DNA of 64,000 bases from Saccharothrix luteola. GTDB lineage: Bacteria > Actinomycetota > Actinomycetes > Mycobacteriales > Pseudonocardiaceae. The translations under genes and the position numbers were made by a program. The notes beneath the pieces were generated by a model. It saw only the letters and a list, made by a program, of their open reading frames with translations, was not told the origin of the DNA and ran no database searches. Position 1 is the stretch's first letter, and each line of letters starts with the position of its first letter. The stretch is taken from NCBI RefSeq assembly GCF_020859565.1, contig NZ_JAJHUO010000011.1, forward strand, positions 1 through 64,000, given 5' to 3'. Of this stretch, positions 24,330 to 33,453 are shown piece by piece.

Positions 24330-24755
24330 GTGCCCGACCTCGGCTTGTTGCTGTACTTACCGCACCGCGAGCTCGAGAACCGGGTGTTCGCCGCCCTGGC
24401 GGAGGCTGGGTTCGACGACGTGACGCCCGCGCAGGCGCGGGTGTTCCACCGGATCGCCCCGGACGGGTCGCGGCTGACGGAGCTCGCGGAGGCTGCCCGG
24501 ATCACCAAGCAGACCGCCGGTTTCCTGGTCGACCAGCTCGAACGCGCCGGTTACGTGGAGCGCGGCCCGGATCCGACCGACGCGCGGGCCAGGCTGATCC
24601 GGGTGGCCGAACGCGGGCGCGCCGCGATCCCGGTCTGCCTGGCCGCGATCGCCGAGGTGCAGCGGGAGTGGACCGCGCACCTGGGCCGGCCGCGGATGGT
24701 GGCGCTGCTCGACGCGCTGGCCAGGTTGCGGGAGATCACCGACCCGGACCTGTAG
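24330..24755 (+). CDS. MarR-family regulator
   Basis: This 141-residue winged-helix protein has the MarR core 'LTELAEAARITKQTAGFLVDQLE' split between recognition helix and scaffold, followed by the wing 'RGPDPTDARARLI'. GTG at 24330 is preferred over ATG at 24315 because AAGGAG lies four bases upstream of it. A TAGGGT box at 24291-24296 could be the -10 element. The membrane-protein frame on the other strand runs through it, but the MarR homology makes this strand the coding one. Confidence 0.88.
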   Translation: MPDLGLLLYLPHRELENRVFAALAEAGFDDVTPAQARVFHRIAPDGSRLTELAEAARITKQTAGFLVDQLERAGYVERGPDPTDARARLIRVAERGRAAIPVCLAAIAEVQREWTAHLGRPRMVALLDALARLREITDPDL

Positions 24756-25490
24756 CGGCCGGGCAGCCCGGTGGGCGCGCCTGCTCGCCGTGGCCCAGTT
24801 CGACACGGGCAGGGGTTCCTCGCAGGCGCCTGGCGCGGTGATGTGCAGGCGTTCCCTGGCGTAGACGACGACGGCGGTCTGCCCGTGCAGGTCGGCGGCG
24901 TAGGCGCGGGCGAGGTCGACGCCCCGGACCTCGGCGTAGTTGCCCGCCGACCAGAACAGCGAGAGCGACACGACGGCGAAGACCAGCACCCTGGTCCACG
25001 TGGGGTGCGCGTCGGGGCGGCGCAGGCGGCTCGCGTACAGCGACAGCAGGATCCCGCCGCCGACCGCGAGCGGGAACGCGTAGAAGCTGGTGACCGGGAA
25101 CAGCAGCCCGAGCGCCACGGTGAGGGCGGGCAGGATCAGCCAGGCCAGCGACAGCAGTGCCGACAGCGCCCGTGCGCGGTTGCCCGGTCGGTCGCCCGCC
25201 GCGCGGACGCGGGGTTCCAGCCACCGGCAGAGCAGGGCGATCCCCACGACGACCGCCAGCAGCAGGAACACCGGTCCGACGCTGCGCAGCACGTAGTCGG
25301 TGGTGGTCATGCCCAGCACGGAGCTGTCGATGCCCAGTTCCCGGGCTTGCACGTCGCTGCGTCGCCAGCCGAAGTACACCAGCAGGCCGGTGAGGACGGT
25401 GACGTTGGCCAGCGCCTCGCCGACGCGTTGCACCGCGTCCGGCTGGTCGGAGCCCTTGCCGGGCGCGTCCCGGTCGGCCGGCGAAGTCAT
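24357..25490 (-). CDS. Multi-TM membrane protein, probably 3'-truncated
   Basis: From ATG 25490, which overlaps the lipoprotein stop by four bases, the protein has about five hydrophobic segments (for example 'VFLLLAVVVGIALL', 'LAWLILPALTVALGLLF', 'VLVFAVVSLSLFW') and a start of a soluble tail ('AVVVYARERLHITAPG'). After that the frame runs antisense through the MarR gene for about 400 bases in Arg/Gln-rich sequence with no family character. The natural C-terminus seems to have been lost where MarR now sits, or the frame shifts near 24780. Residues up to about 235 are credible. Function unknown. Confidence 0.55.
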   Translation of the reverse strand: MTSPADRDAPGKGSDQPDAVQRVGEALANVTVLTGLLVYFGWRRSDVQARELGIDSSVLGMTTTDYVLRSVGPVFLLLAVVVGIALLCRWLEPRVRAAGDRPGNRARALSALLSLAWLILPALTVALGLLFPVTSFYAFPLAVGGGILLSLYASRLRRPDAHPTWTRVLVFAVVSLSLFWSAGNYAEVRGVDLARAYAADLHGQTAVVVYARERLHITAPGACEEPLPVSNWATASRRAHRAARPLQVRVGDLPQPGQRVEQRHHPRPAQVRGPLPLHLGDRGQADRDRGAPAFGHPDQPGPRVGRIRAALHVTGAFELVDQETGGLLGDPGSLRELRQPRPVRGDPVEHPRLRGRHVVEPSLRQGGEHPVLELAVR

Positions 25491-25956
25491 GACGTGGTCG
25501 TGAGGGTGGTGGTGCCCGTCCGTGTGATCGCGGTGGTGGTGGTGTTGGTGCGAGGGTCGTCGCGGTCGGTGTCGGTCGGCCACGTCGGCGGCCTGCCCTC
25601 GGCGCACGCGAAGGTCTCGGACGCCTGCTGCTCCAGGACGCTGCGCACGGCCCGGTAGGTCGCGCAGTCGACCTCGCCGCTGCCGTCGGCGCCGGTGTTC
25701 GTCGCCCAGCCGTACCGGGAGGCGCGGTCGTACATCCCGCGGCCGGCCGATCCCTCGCCGCGGCACAGGTGGACCCCGGCTTGGTAGAGCAGCACGTTGC
25801 GCGGGCTCGTCATCGAGCTCCACTGCCCGTCCAGGGTGGACTGGGCCTCCGCGCAGGCTGGGACTTCAGCGGCCGGTACAACACCCCGCTCTGGCACGAG
25901 GTGACGCCCACGACGACCGCCACCGCCACCGCTCCTCTGGTGATTCGCGCCCACAC
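25487..25956 (-). pseudogene. Frameshifted lipoprotein
   Basis: GTG at 25956, with AGGAGG eight bases upstream, starts a lipoprotein signal ('ITRGAVAVAVVVGVTSC', lipobox Cys about residue 20). That frame soon reaches a stop at 25810. A neighbouring frame carries on from about 25870 with a good secreted-protein sequence containing three more Cys ('PACAEAQSTL', 'DCATYRAV', 'TFACAEG') and a Thr-rich tail ending at 25487. One indel near 25866 would restore a protein of about 155 residues. It may be a real mutation or a sequencing error. It is the first gene of a two-gene operon with the membrane protein. Confidence 0.65.
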
Positions 25957-26050
25957 GTTCCGGCCTCCTCCACCATCACTCCGCGAGCTGGGAGGCTGAC
26001 GGGAAGGGTGGGGATACGCGGGCCTGTGCACCCGATCGTGTGAAGGGGTG

Positions 26051-27337
26051 TTACGAGGACAGGAACCGGTCGAGGACGCGGGCGCCGAAGCGGAGCCCGT
26101 CCACGGGCACGCGCTCGTCCACGCCGTGCGGCATGGCGCGGTAGTCGTAGCCGGCCGGCAGCGACAGCGGGGCGAAGCCGTAGCAGTCGATGCCCAGCCG
26201 GCTGAACGCCTTGGCGTCCGTGCCGCCGCCCATGCAGTAGGGCACGACCACGGCCTCGGGGTCCTCCGCGCGCAGCGCCGCGGCCATCGCGTCGAACCAC
26301 GGGGAGTCGATCGGCGCCTGCACGGGCGGTTCGTCGGCGATGAACTCGCGCCGCACGTCCGGGCCGAGGGCGACGTCGATCGAGGCCAGCAGCTCGTCGA
26401 CGGCGCCGGGCAGGGTGCGCACGTCCAGTTCGGCGGTGGCGCTGCCGGGGATGACGTTCACCTTGTACCCGGCTCGCAGCACGGTGGGCGTGACGCTGTT
26501 GCGGACGGTGTTCTCGACCAGTTTCGCGGCGGTGCCGAACCGGGCGATGGTGGCGTCGACGTCGGACAGGTCCACCGGCACGTCGAGCGCGGCGCCGACC
26601 CGTTCGACGAACGCCCGCACGGTGGGTGTGAGCCGCACGGGGTGCCGGATGGCGGCGACGCGGGCGAGCGCGGCGAGGAGCGTGGCCACGGCGTTGTCGT
26701 CGTTGCGGCGTGAGCCGTGCCCGGCGCGCCCGGTGGCGGTGAGCCGCAGGTGGGAGGTGCCGCGCTCGGCCGTCCCGATGGGGTAGACGCGCCGGTGCCC
26801 GACGGGGTGGGCGTAGCCGCCGGACTCTCCGATCGCCGTGGCGCAGCCGGCGAAGAAGTCGGCGTGGTGGTCGACCAGCCAGTGCGCGCCGAACTCGCCG
26901 CGGTCCTCCTCGTCGGCGACGAACGCGAGCACGATGTCGCGACGCGGCCGTCGCCCTTCGCGGGACCAGGCGCCCAGCACGGCCAGCACCATGGCGATCA
27001 TGTCCTTCATGTCGACCGCGCCGCGGCCCCACAGGTAGCCGTCGCGCTGGATCCCGGCGAACGGCGGCACGCTCCACTCGGCCGGGTCGGCGGGCACCAC
27101 GTCCAGGTGCGCCTGCACGAGCAGCGCGGGCAGGTCGGGTTCGGCGCCGGGGACGCGGGCCAGCACGTTGGCGCGGCGTGGCGCGGGTTCGAGCACGGTG
27201 GCCCGCACGCCGACGGCGTCCAGGTGGGCGGCGACGAACTCGGCGGCCTCCCGTTCGCCGGCGGACTCGCCGCCGCCGCGGTTGGTGGTGTCGAAGCGCA
27301 GCAGCGCGGCGCACAGGTCGACGACGTCCTCAGCCAT
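26051..27337 (-). CDS. M20-family metallopeptidase
   Basis: This 428-residue protein belongs to the ArgE/DapE/ACY1/CPG2 group of zinc peptidases and deacylases. Metal and catalytic residues are visible: 'QAHLDVVP' (His, Asp), 'WGRGAVDMKD' (bridging Asp), 'VADEEDRGEFG' (general-base Glu pair) and a late 'MPHGVDE' His. The dimerisation domain lies about 190-300. The start overlaps the M55 gene by eight bases, so the two are one operon. Together with the Dpp-type transporter they suggest peptide uptake and breakdown. Confidence 0.92.
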   Translation of the reverse strand: MAEDVVDLCAALLRFDTTNRGGGESAGEREAAEFVAAHLDAVGVRATVLEPAPRRANVLARVPGAEPDLPALLVQAHLDVVPADPAEWSVPPFAGIQRDGYLWGRGAVDMKDMIAMVLAVLGAWSREGRRPRRDIVLAFVADEEDRGEFGAHWLVDHHADFFAGCATAIGESGGYAHPVGHRRVYPIGTAERGTSHLRLTATGRAGHGSRRNDDNAVATLLAALARVAAIRHPVRLTPTVRAFVERVGAALDVPVDLSDVDATIARFGTAAKLVENTVRNSVTPTVLRAGYKVNVIPGSATAELDVRTLPGAVDELLASIDVALGPDVRREFIADEPPVQAPIDSPWFDAMAAALRAEDPEAVVVPYCMGGGTDAKAFSRLGIDCYGFAPLSLPAGYDYRAMPHGVDERVPVDGLRFGARVLDRFLSS

Positions 27338-28157
27338 AGATTCCCTCCACCGCCCCCGCGGCGATCGCGGTGACGACCTTGAACGCCTGCATCGCCAGGG
27401 TCATGGACGCCGCGTCGAACCCGACCCGGCGTGCTCCGACCTGCTCCACCGTAGGGATCACCGCCGCGGCGGCGGCCAGGTGGGTGGCGTCGAACTCCAC
27501 TTCGACCCGGTGCGGCGCGACCGCGCCCGGCCCCCGCCCGGCGCGGCCCATGGCCGTGCGGGCGGCCGCGGTGATCAGCTCGGAGGTCACCTGCGGGGGT
27601 GAGCAGACGGCGGCGTAGCGGCTGACGCACTCCTTGACGGCGACGAGTTCGGCGTCGGGCGCGTAGTCACGGGCGTCGTCGCACGCCTTGTCGTCACCGG
27701 TCACGAGCAGCACGGGGACGCCGTGCTCGGCGGCCAGCGCGGCGTTGAGCCTGCCCTCGCTCGCGGGCACGCCGTCCAGCCACACGCCGGTGATGGAGTT
27801 CTCCAGGTAGGTGTGCGCGAGGACGCCCTCCTGGCCCGCGCCCGCGTGGTAGCCGAGGAACACCACGCCGTCCACGCCGGAGTCGACGCCCTGCATCATC
27901 GACAGCGGCTTGTGCCGCCCGGTGAGCAGCCGCGCCCGGGTGTCGAGGTCCTCCAGCAGCAGGTTGCGCTGAGAGGAGTGGGCCTCGTTGACGAGCACGT
28001 CGGTCGCGCCGCCCGCGTGCACGCCCGCGACGCAGGCGTTGACGTCGCCGGTGAACAGCCGGCGGAACCGCTGCCACTGCTCGGTCTGCGGGACGACGTC
28101 GGCGGTCCAGGTGACCCCCGTCGCCCCTTCCATGTCGGCCGAGATCAAGATCCGCAT
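27330..28157 (-). CDS. M55-family D-aminopeptidase (DppA-like)
   Basis: This 275-residue homologue of Bacillus DppA is a zinc D-aminopeptidase of a self-compartmentalising decamer. The N-terminal metal motif 'ISADMEGATG' (Asp and Glu), 'NEAHSSQRN' (His about 60), 'GYHAGAGQ' (His about 104) and 'PASEGRLNAA' (Glu about 133) are all present. ATG at 28157 is used, since it starts the family-typical strand. It is divergent from a Dpp-type ABC transporter (95-base gap) and precedes an M20 peptidase. D-amino-acid peptides, perhaps from peptidoglycan, are the likely substrates. Confidence 0.92.
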   Translation of the reverse strand: MRILISADMEGATGVTWTADVVPQTEQWQRFRRLFTGDVNACVAGVHAGGATDVLVNEAHSSQRNLLLEDLDTRARLLTGRHKPLSMMQGVDSGVDGVVFLGYHAGAGQEGVLAHTYLENSITGVWLDGVPASEGRLNAALAAEHGVPVLLVTGDDKACDDARDYAPDAELVAVKECVSRYAAVCSPPQVTSELITAAARTAMGRAGRGPGAVAPHRVEVEFDATHLAAAAAVIPTVEQVGARRVGFDAASMTLAMQAFKVVTAIAAGAVEGIYG

Positions 28158-28252
28158 GCCGTTCACCGTACCGAGCCGATGTCGGTTCTTGACGCATGCC
28201 ACGACGGAGTGGTTACTTCTTGACTTCCACTCACGGGCGGGAGGCGGTCACT

Positions 28253-30034
28253 GTGGGTATCCGACGGTTCGGTGCGATCACGGCGGCGATGACGATGGTG
28301 GCGGTGCTGGCGCCGACACCGGCGCAGGCGCAACAGGCGGTGACGTTGAGGGTGGCGATCACCCAGCAGGTGGATTCGCTCAACCCGTTCCTGTCGGTCT
28401 TCCAGGCGGGCACCGAGGTCGGCAGGCTGATGTACGACTACCTGACCGCCTACGACGTGAAGGACCAGCGCCCGGTGGAGGGCCTGGCCGACCGGTGGGA
28501 GTCCTCGGAGGACCGGCTGACGTGGACGTTCCACGTGCCCGAGGGCAAGAAGTGGTCCGACGGGCAGCCGATCACCGCGCGGGACGCGGCGTTCACCTAC
28601 GACCTGATGATGCGCGACGAGACCGCCGCCACGGCCAACGGCAGCTTCACCGCCGACTTCGAGTCCGTCACCGCGACCGACGACCGCACGCTGGTGATCA
28701 AGACCAGGCAGCCGCAGGCGACGATGCTGGCGCTGGACGTGCCGATCGTGCCCGAGCACGTGTGGTCGAAGGTCACCGACATCGGCGAGTACCGCAACGA
28801 CCAGACCCCGGTGGTGGGCAGCGGGCCGTTCATCCTGACCGAGTACCGGGCCAACGAGTTCATCAAGTTCAAGGCGAACAAGGACTACTGGCGCGGCGCG
28901 CCCAAGTACGACGAGCTGACGTTCACCTACTACAAGACCTCGGACGCCGCGGTTCAGGCGTTGGGCAAGGGCGAGGTCGACCTGGTCAACCGGATGGGTC
29001 CGGCGCAGTTCGACTCGCTCAAGGACAAGGACGGGATCACGCGCAACCAGGCGCAGGGCCGTCGCTTCAACGAGATCGTGATCAACTCGGGTGCGGCGAC
29101 GCGCACCGGCGAGCCGATCGGCGACGGCCACCCGGCGCTGAAGGACGTCGTGGTGCGCCGGGCGATCGCCAAGTCGCTGGATCTGGACGGGATCATCGCC
29201 AAGGTCAACGGCGGTTACGCGCAGCGCGGCACGGGCCCGATCCCGCCGGTGTTCGGCGACTACCACTTCACGCCGCAACAGGCGCACCCCTACGACCCGG
29301 CGGCGGCCAACGCCGACCTGGACCGGGCGGGCTACGCGCGTGGCGCGGACGGCATCCGCGTCTCGCCGGAGGGCAGGCGGCTGGAGCTGCGGCTGCTGGG
29401 GCACGCGAGCCGCGCCTACGACGAGCAGACCGGCGAGTTCGTCAAGCGGTCGCTGGCCGACCTGGGCATCGTGGTCGACGTGCAGATCGTCTCGGACAAC
29501 CAGCTCAACGAGTCCAGCACGGCCGGGACGTTCGACCTGGTGTTCTCCGGGTGGGGCACCAACCCGGACCCGGACTTCATCCTGTCGCTGCACACGTGCG
29601 GCCAGCGGCCCAACGCCGACGGCAAGGGCGGCACCACCGACACGTTCTTCTGCGACCCGGAGTACGACGCCCTCTACGCCCGGCAGCGCGCCGAGTTCGA
29701 CCCGGCGAAGCGGCGCGAGCTGGTGCTGAAGATGCAGCAGCGGTTCTACGACCAGGTGCCGGCCGTGGTCCTGGGCTACGACAACGCGCTGGAGGCCTAC
29801 CGCAGCGACAAGTTCGCCTCGTTCCCCGTGCAGCCCGACCCGGGCGGCGTGATCATGGCCCAGAACGGCGTGTGGGGCTACTACGGCGCGACACCGGTCG
29901 CGTCGGCGGGCGCGGACACGGGCTCGAACACCGGTCTGGTGCTCGGCGTGGTCGGCGGCGCGCTGATCGTGCTGGTCGGCGGCGCGTGGCTGATCGGCCG
30001 GCGGCGCGGGCTGCGCGCGGAGGACCGCGAGTGA
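28253..30034 (+). CDS. Peptide ABC transporter substrate-binding protein with C-terminal TM anchor
   Basis: This 593-residue family 5 (DppA/OppA-type) solute-binding protein has a Sec signal of about 28 residues ending 'PAQAQQ', without a lipobox. The family signature region 'WTFHVPEGKKWSDGQPITARD' appears at about 95 (quoted in parts). The unusual feature is a C-terminal transmembrane helix ('VLGVVGGALIVLVGGAWLIG') followed by basic residues, which would anchor the protein at its C-terminus in place of the lipid. GTG at 28253 has a GGGAGG site. The stop overlaps the permease start (GTGA). Confidence 0.92.
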   Translation: MGIRRFGAITAAMTMVAVLAPTPAQAQQAVTLRVAITQQVDSLNPFLSVFQAGTEVGRLMYDYLTAYDVKDQRPVEGLADRWESSEDRLTWTFHVPEGKKWSDGQPITARDAAFTYDLMMRDETAATANGSFTADFESVTATDDRTLVIKTRQPQATMLALDVPIVPEHVWSKVTDIGEYRNDQTPVVGSGPFILTEYRANEFIKFKANKDYWRGAPKYDELTFTYYKTSDAAVQALGKGEVDLVNRMGPAQFDSLKDKDGITRNQAQGRRFNEIVINSGAATRTGEPIGDGHPALKDVVVRRAIAKSLDLDGIIAKVNGGYAQRGTGPIPPVFGDYHFTPQQAHPYDPAAANADLDRAGYARGADGIRVSPEGRRLELRLLGHASRAYDEQTGEFVKRSLADLGIVVDVQIVSDNQLNESSTAGTFDLVFSGWGTNPDPDFILSLHTCGQRPNADGKGGTTDTFFCDPEYDALYARQRAEFDPAKRRELVLKMQQRFYDQVPAVVLGYDNALEAYRSDKFASFPVQPDPGGVIMAQNGVWGYYGATPVASAGADTGSNTGLVLGVVGGALIVLVGGAWLIGRRRGLRAEDRE

Positions 30035-30986
30035 TCCGGCACCTGGCGGGCAAGGTCGGCGGCGCGCTGGTCAGCCTGCTGTTCGTGGTGGCGCTGGGGT
30101 TCCTGCTGTTCCGGGTGATCCCCGGCGACCCGGTGGTCGCGATGACCCGCGGCCGGCCGGTGACCGGGACCAGCTCGCCGAGCTGCGCGCGCGGCTGGGC
30201 GTGGACAAGCCGTTGGACGAGCAGTTCGTCGACTACCTGACCGCGGCGCTGCGCGGTGACTTCGGCACGTCCTACGTCTACAGCAGGCCGGTGCTGGAGC
30301 TGATCGGCGAACGGCTGTGGCCGACCGTGCTGCTGACCGGCACGTCGACGGTGCTGGCCGTGGTGATCGGGCTGTGGCTGGGGATCCGGGGCGCGTGGCG
30401 GCGCGGGTCGCGGTCGGACCGGATCTCCACCGGGCTGGCGCTGGCGCAGTGGGCGATGCCGACGTTCTGGCTGGGCATGCTGCTGTCGCTGGCGACCGGC
30501 GACCTGTTCCCCAGCGGCGGCATGCGCTACCCGGACACGCCGCCGGACTTCCTGTCGCAGGCGGTGGACGTGGCGCACCACATGGTGCTGCCGTGCCTGA
30601 CCATGATCGCCGTGGTCTACGCGCAGTACCTGCTGGTGATGCGGTCGTCGTTGCTGGAGGAGATGCACGCCGACTACCTGACCACGGCGCGGGCGAAGGG
30701 GTTGCGCGACGACCTGGTGCGCCGGCGGCACGCGGTGCCCAACGCGCTGCTGCCCACCGTGACGCTGGTGTTCCTGCACCTGGGGCTGGTGGTGTCGGGC
30801 GCGATCACGGTGGAGACGGTGTTCTCCTGGCCCGGGCTGGGCCTGTTGACCTACGAGGCGCTGACCGGGCCGGACCTGCCGCTGCTGCAGGGCACGTTCG
30901 TGGTGCTGGCGGGAGCGGTGATCACCATGAACGTGTTCGCGGACCTGCTGTACCGGGTCCTGGACCCGCGGGTGCGTGCGTCGTGA
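30031..30986 (+). pseudogene. DppB-type permease with single-base frameshift
   Basis: GTG at 30031 starts a normal DppB N-terminus (TM1 'LVSLLFVVALGFLLFRV' and 'PGDPVV'), but the frame goes wrong at GGG 30166-30168. Adding one G there restores 'TGDQLAELRARLGVDKPLDEQF' across the junction, and the rest of the permease follows in the frame starting about 30170, with the EAA-loop region 'ARAKGLRDDLV' and five more TM helices. The downstream genes are intact and overlap normally. A missed G in a G-run is a common sequencing error, so the gene may be functional. Confidence 0.85.
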
Positions 30987-31867
30987 CGGCGATCGCGTGG
31001 CAGCGGCGGCGGGCCGCGGCGCGGGCGACGTGGCGGGAGTTCGCCTCCCAGCGCGGCGGCCTGGTCGGGCTGATCGGGTTGGCGGTGATCGCGGTGCTGG
31101 CGGTGCTGGCGCCGGTGGTGACCGACGCGTCGGGGTTGGACGTGACGCGGGTGACCGCGCGGCCGTGGGAGCCGCCGTCGGCTTCGCACTGGCTCGGCAC
31201 GGACCACAACGGGCGGTCGGTGCTGCTGCTGACGTGGTGGGGCACCCGGATCTCGCTGGTCGTGGGCCTCGCGGCCACGGTGTTGTCGGTGCTGATCGGT
31301 ACCGTGGTCGGGATCGCGGCGGCGCACTTCGGCGGGTGGGTGTCGGCGGTGCTGATGCGGTTCACCGACTTCTTCCTGGTGCTGCCGTCGCTGGTGCTGG
31401 CGATCGCGCTGTCGACCGTGCTGCCGCGCGGGCTGGGCACGATCGTGCTGGCGATCGGGGTGACGTCGTGGCCGGCGACGGCGCGGCTGGTGCGGGCGCA
31501 GACGCTGGCGGTGGAGGCGCGTCCGTTCATCGAGCGGTCGCGCGCGTTGGGCGGCGGGCACGGGCACGTGATCGGGCGGCACGTGCTGCCCGCCGTGCTG
31601 CCGCTGGTGTTCGTGAACACGACGTTGACGGTGGCGAGCGCGATCGTGGCGGAGTCGACCCTGTCGTTCCTGGGGTTGGGCGACCCGACGCGGGTGTCGT
31701 GGGGGTCGCTGCTGCACGCGGCGAACATGCACGGCGCCGTGTCGCAGCGGGCGTGGTGGTTCCTGGTGCCGCCGGGGCTGGGCGTGGTGTGCGTGGTGCT
31801 GGCGTTCACGCTGTGCGGGCGGGCCCTGGAGACGGTGCTCAACCCGCGGCTGAAGGGGGAGCGGTGA
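30983..31867 (+). CDS. DppC-type ABC transporter permease
   Basis: This 294-residue inner-membrane permease has the N-terminal OppC_N-like segment ('GGLVGLIGLAVIAVLAVLAP'), the 'HWLGTDHNGRSV' signature and a BPD transporter domain with the EAA loop 'ERSRALGGGHGHVIGRHVLP'. Six TM helices are expected. GTG 30983 overlaps the upstream permease stop, and the stop overlaps the ATPase start (GTGA). It forms the translocation path with the upstream permease. Confidence 0.93.
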   Translation: MTAIAWQRRRAAARATWREFASQRGGLVGLIGLAVIAVLAVLAPVVTDASGLDVTRVTARPWEPPSASHWLGTDHNGRSVLLLTWWGTRISLVVGLAATVLSVLIGTVVGIAAAHFGGWVSAVLMRFTDFFLVLPSLVLAIALSTVLPRGLGTIVLAIGVTSWPATARLVRAQTLAVEARPFIERSRALGGGHGHVIGRHVLPAVLPLVFVNTTLTVASAIVAESTLSFLGLGDPTRVSWGSLLHAANMHGAVSQRAWWFLVPPGLGVVCVVLAFTLCGRALETVLNPRLKGER

Positions 31868-33453
31868 GCAGCCTGCTGGAGTTGCGCGACCTGAGCGTGC
31901 ACTACCGGACCGCGCGTGGCGAGGCGACCGCGGTGCGGTCGGTGTCGCTGGCGTTGGAGGCGGGGCGGACGCTGGGGTTGGCGGGGGAGTCGGGGTGCGG
32001 GAAGTCGACCGTGGCGATGTCGGTGCTGCGGTTGCTGCCGCGCAACGCCCGCGTCGAGGGCCAGGTGCTGCTCGACGGCGAGGACGTGCAGGGCATGTCG
32101 TGGGGCCGGCTGCGGGCGGTGCGGTGGGCGGCGGCGTCGGTGGTGTTCCAGGGCGCGATGCACGCGTTGAACCCGGTGCACCGGGTCGGCGAGCAGATCG
32201 CCGAGCCGATGCGGCTGCACGGCGTGACCGGGTCGGTGTCGGCGCTGCTGGACCAGGTGGAGCTGCCGGCGCGGGCGGCGCGGGCCTATCCGCACGAGCT
32301 GTCGGGTGGGCAGAAGCAGCGGGTGATGATCGCGATGGCGTTGGCGTGCGAGCCGCGCCTGGTGATCGCGGACGAGCCGACCACGGCGCTGGACGTGGTG
32401 GTGCAGGCGCAGGTGCTCGACGTGCTCAAGCGGCTGGTGGCCGAGCGCGGGATCGGGCTGGTGATGATCAGCCACGACCTGTCCGTGCTGGCCTCCACGT
32501 GCGACCGGCTGGCCGTGATGCGGCACGGGCAGGTGGTGGAGGAAGGGCCGGCGCGGGAGGTGATCGCGTCGCCGACCCACCCGCACACGCAGGCGTTGGC
32601 GGCGGCGTTCCCGACCGTGGGCGATCCGGCGTCGCGGCACGTGACGCCGTCCGAGGTCGCGCCGGGCGGGCCGGTGCTGCTGCGGGCGGAGGGCGTGCGG
32701 GTGTCGTTCGGCGCGACGGAGGCCGTCGCCGGGGTGGACCTGGAGGTGCGGGCCGGGGAGATCGTCGCGCTGGTCGGCCAGTCCGGCTCGGGCAAGACCA
32801 CGTTGGCCCGCACGGTGCTGGGACTGCAGAAGCCGACCGCGGGCCGGGTGCTGTTCGAGGACGTCGAACTCCCCCGGTCGGCGGCGGGCCTGCGCGCGTA
32901 CCGGCGGCAGGTGCAACTGGTGCTGCAGGACCCGACGAGCGCGCTCAACCCGCGGCACTCGGTGTACGAGGCGGTCGCGGAGGGTCTGCGGATCCACCGG
33001 GTGCCCGGCGACGAGTCCGCGCGGGTCGCCGAGGCGTTGTCGCAGGCAGAGCTGCGTCCGCCGGAGCTGTTCTTCCCGTCGTTGCCGCACGAGCTGTCCG
33101 GCGGCCAGCGCCAACGCGTGGTGATCGCGGGCGCGTTGGCACTGGGTCCGCGGCTGCTGGTCGCCGACGAGCCGGTCGCGTCGCTGGACGCCTCCGTGCG
33201 AGGGGAGATCCTGGCGCTGCTGCTGCGGCTGCGCCGTGAGCTGGGCCTGGCGGCGCTGGTGATCACCCACGACCTCGGTCTGGCGTGGACGATCGCCGAC
33301 CGGGTCGCGGTGATGTACCAGGGGGAGCTGGTGGAGCAGGGCACGGTGGAGCAGGTGCTGCTGTCACCGCGGCACGACTACACGCGCACCCTGCTCGCGG
33401 CCGTGCCTCACGACCAGCGCAACACCCGGCCGAACTGGACCAGCTCGCCGTAG
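31864..33453 (+). CDS. Fused DppD-DppF peptide ABC transporter ATPase
   Basis: This 529-residue protein carries two complete ABC ATPase domains in one chain. Domain 1 (about 1-265) has Walker A 'GESGCGKST', signature 'LSGGQKQRV' and Walker B 'LVIADEP'. Domain 2 (about 278-510) has 'GQSGSGKTT', 'LSGGQRQRV' and 'LLVADEP'. In dpp/opp systems these are usually two genes, so this is a fusion that can energise the transporter alone. The last 46 bases overlap the convergent SDR gene. Confidence 0.94.
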   Translation: MSSLLELRDLSVHYRTARGEATAVRSVSLALEAGRTLGLAGESGCGKSTVAMSVLRLLPRNARVEGQVLLDGEDVQGMSWGRLRAVRWAAASVVFQGAMHALNPVHRVGEQIAEPMRLHGVTGSVSALLDQVELPARAARAYPHELSGGQKQRVMIAMALACEPRLVIADEPTTALDVVVQAQVLDVLKRLVAERGIGLVMISHDLSVLASTCDRLAVMRHGQVVEEGPAREVIASPTHPHTQALAAAFPTVGDPASRHVTPSEVAPGGPVLLRAEGVRVSFGATEAVAGVDLEVRAGEIVALVGQSGSGKTTLARTVLGLQKPTAGRVLFEDVELPRSAAGLRAYRRQVQLVLQDPTSALNPRHSVYEAVAEGLRIHRVPGDESARVAEALSQAELRPPELFFPSLPHELSGGQRQRVVIAGALALGPRLLVADEPVASLDASVRGEILALLLRLRRELGLAALVITHDLGLAWTIADRVAVMYQGELVEQGTVEQVLLSPRHDYTRTLLAAVPHDQRNTRPNWTSSP

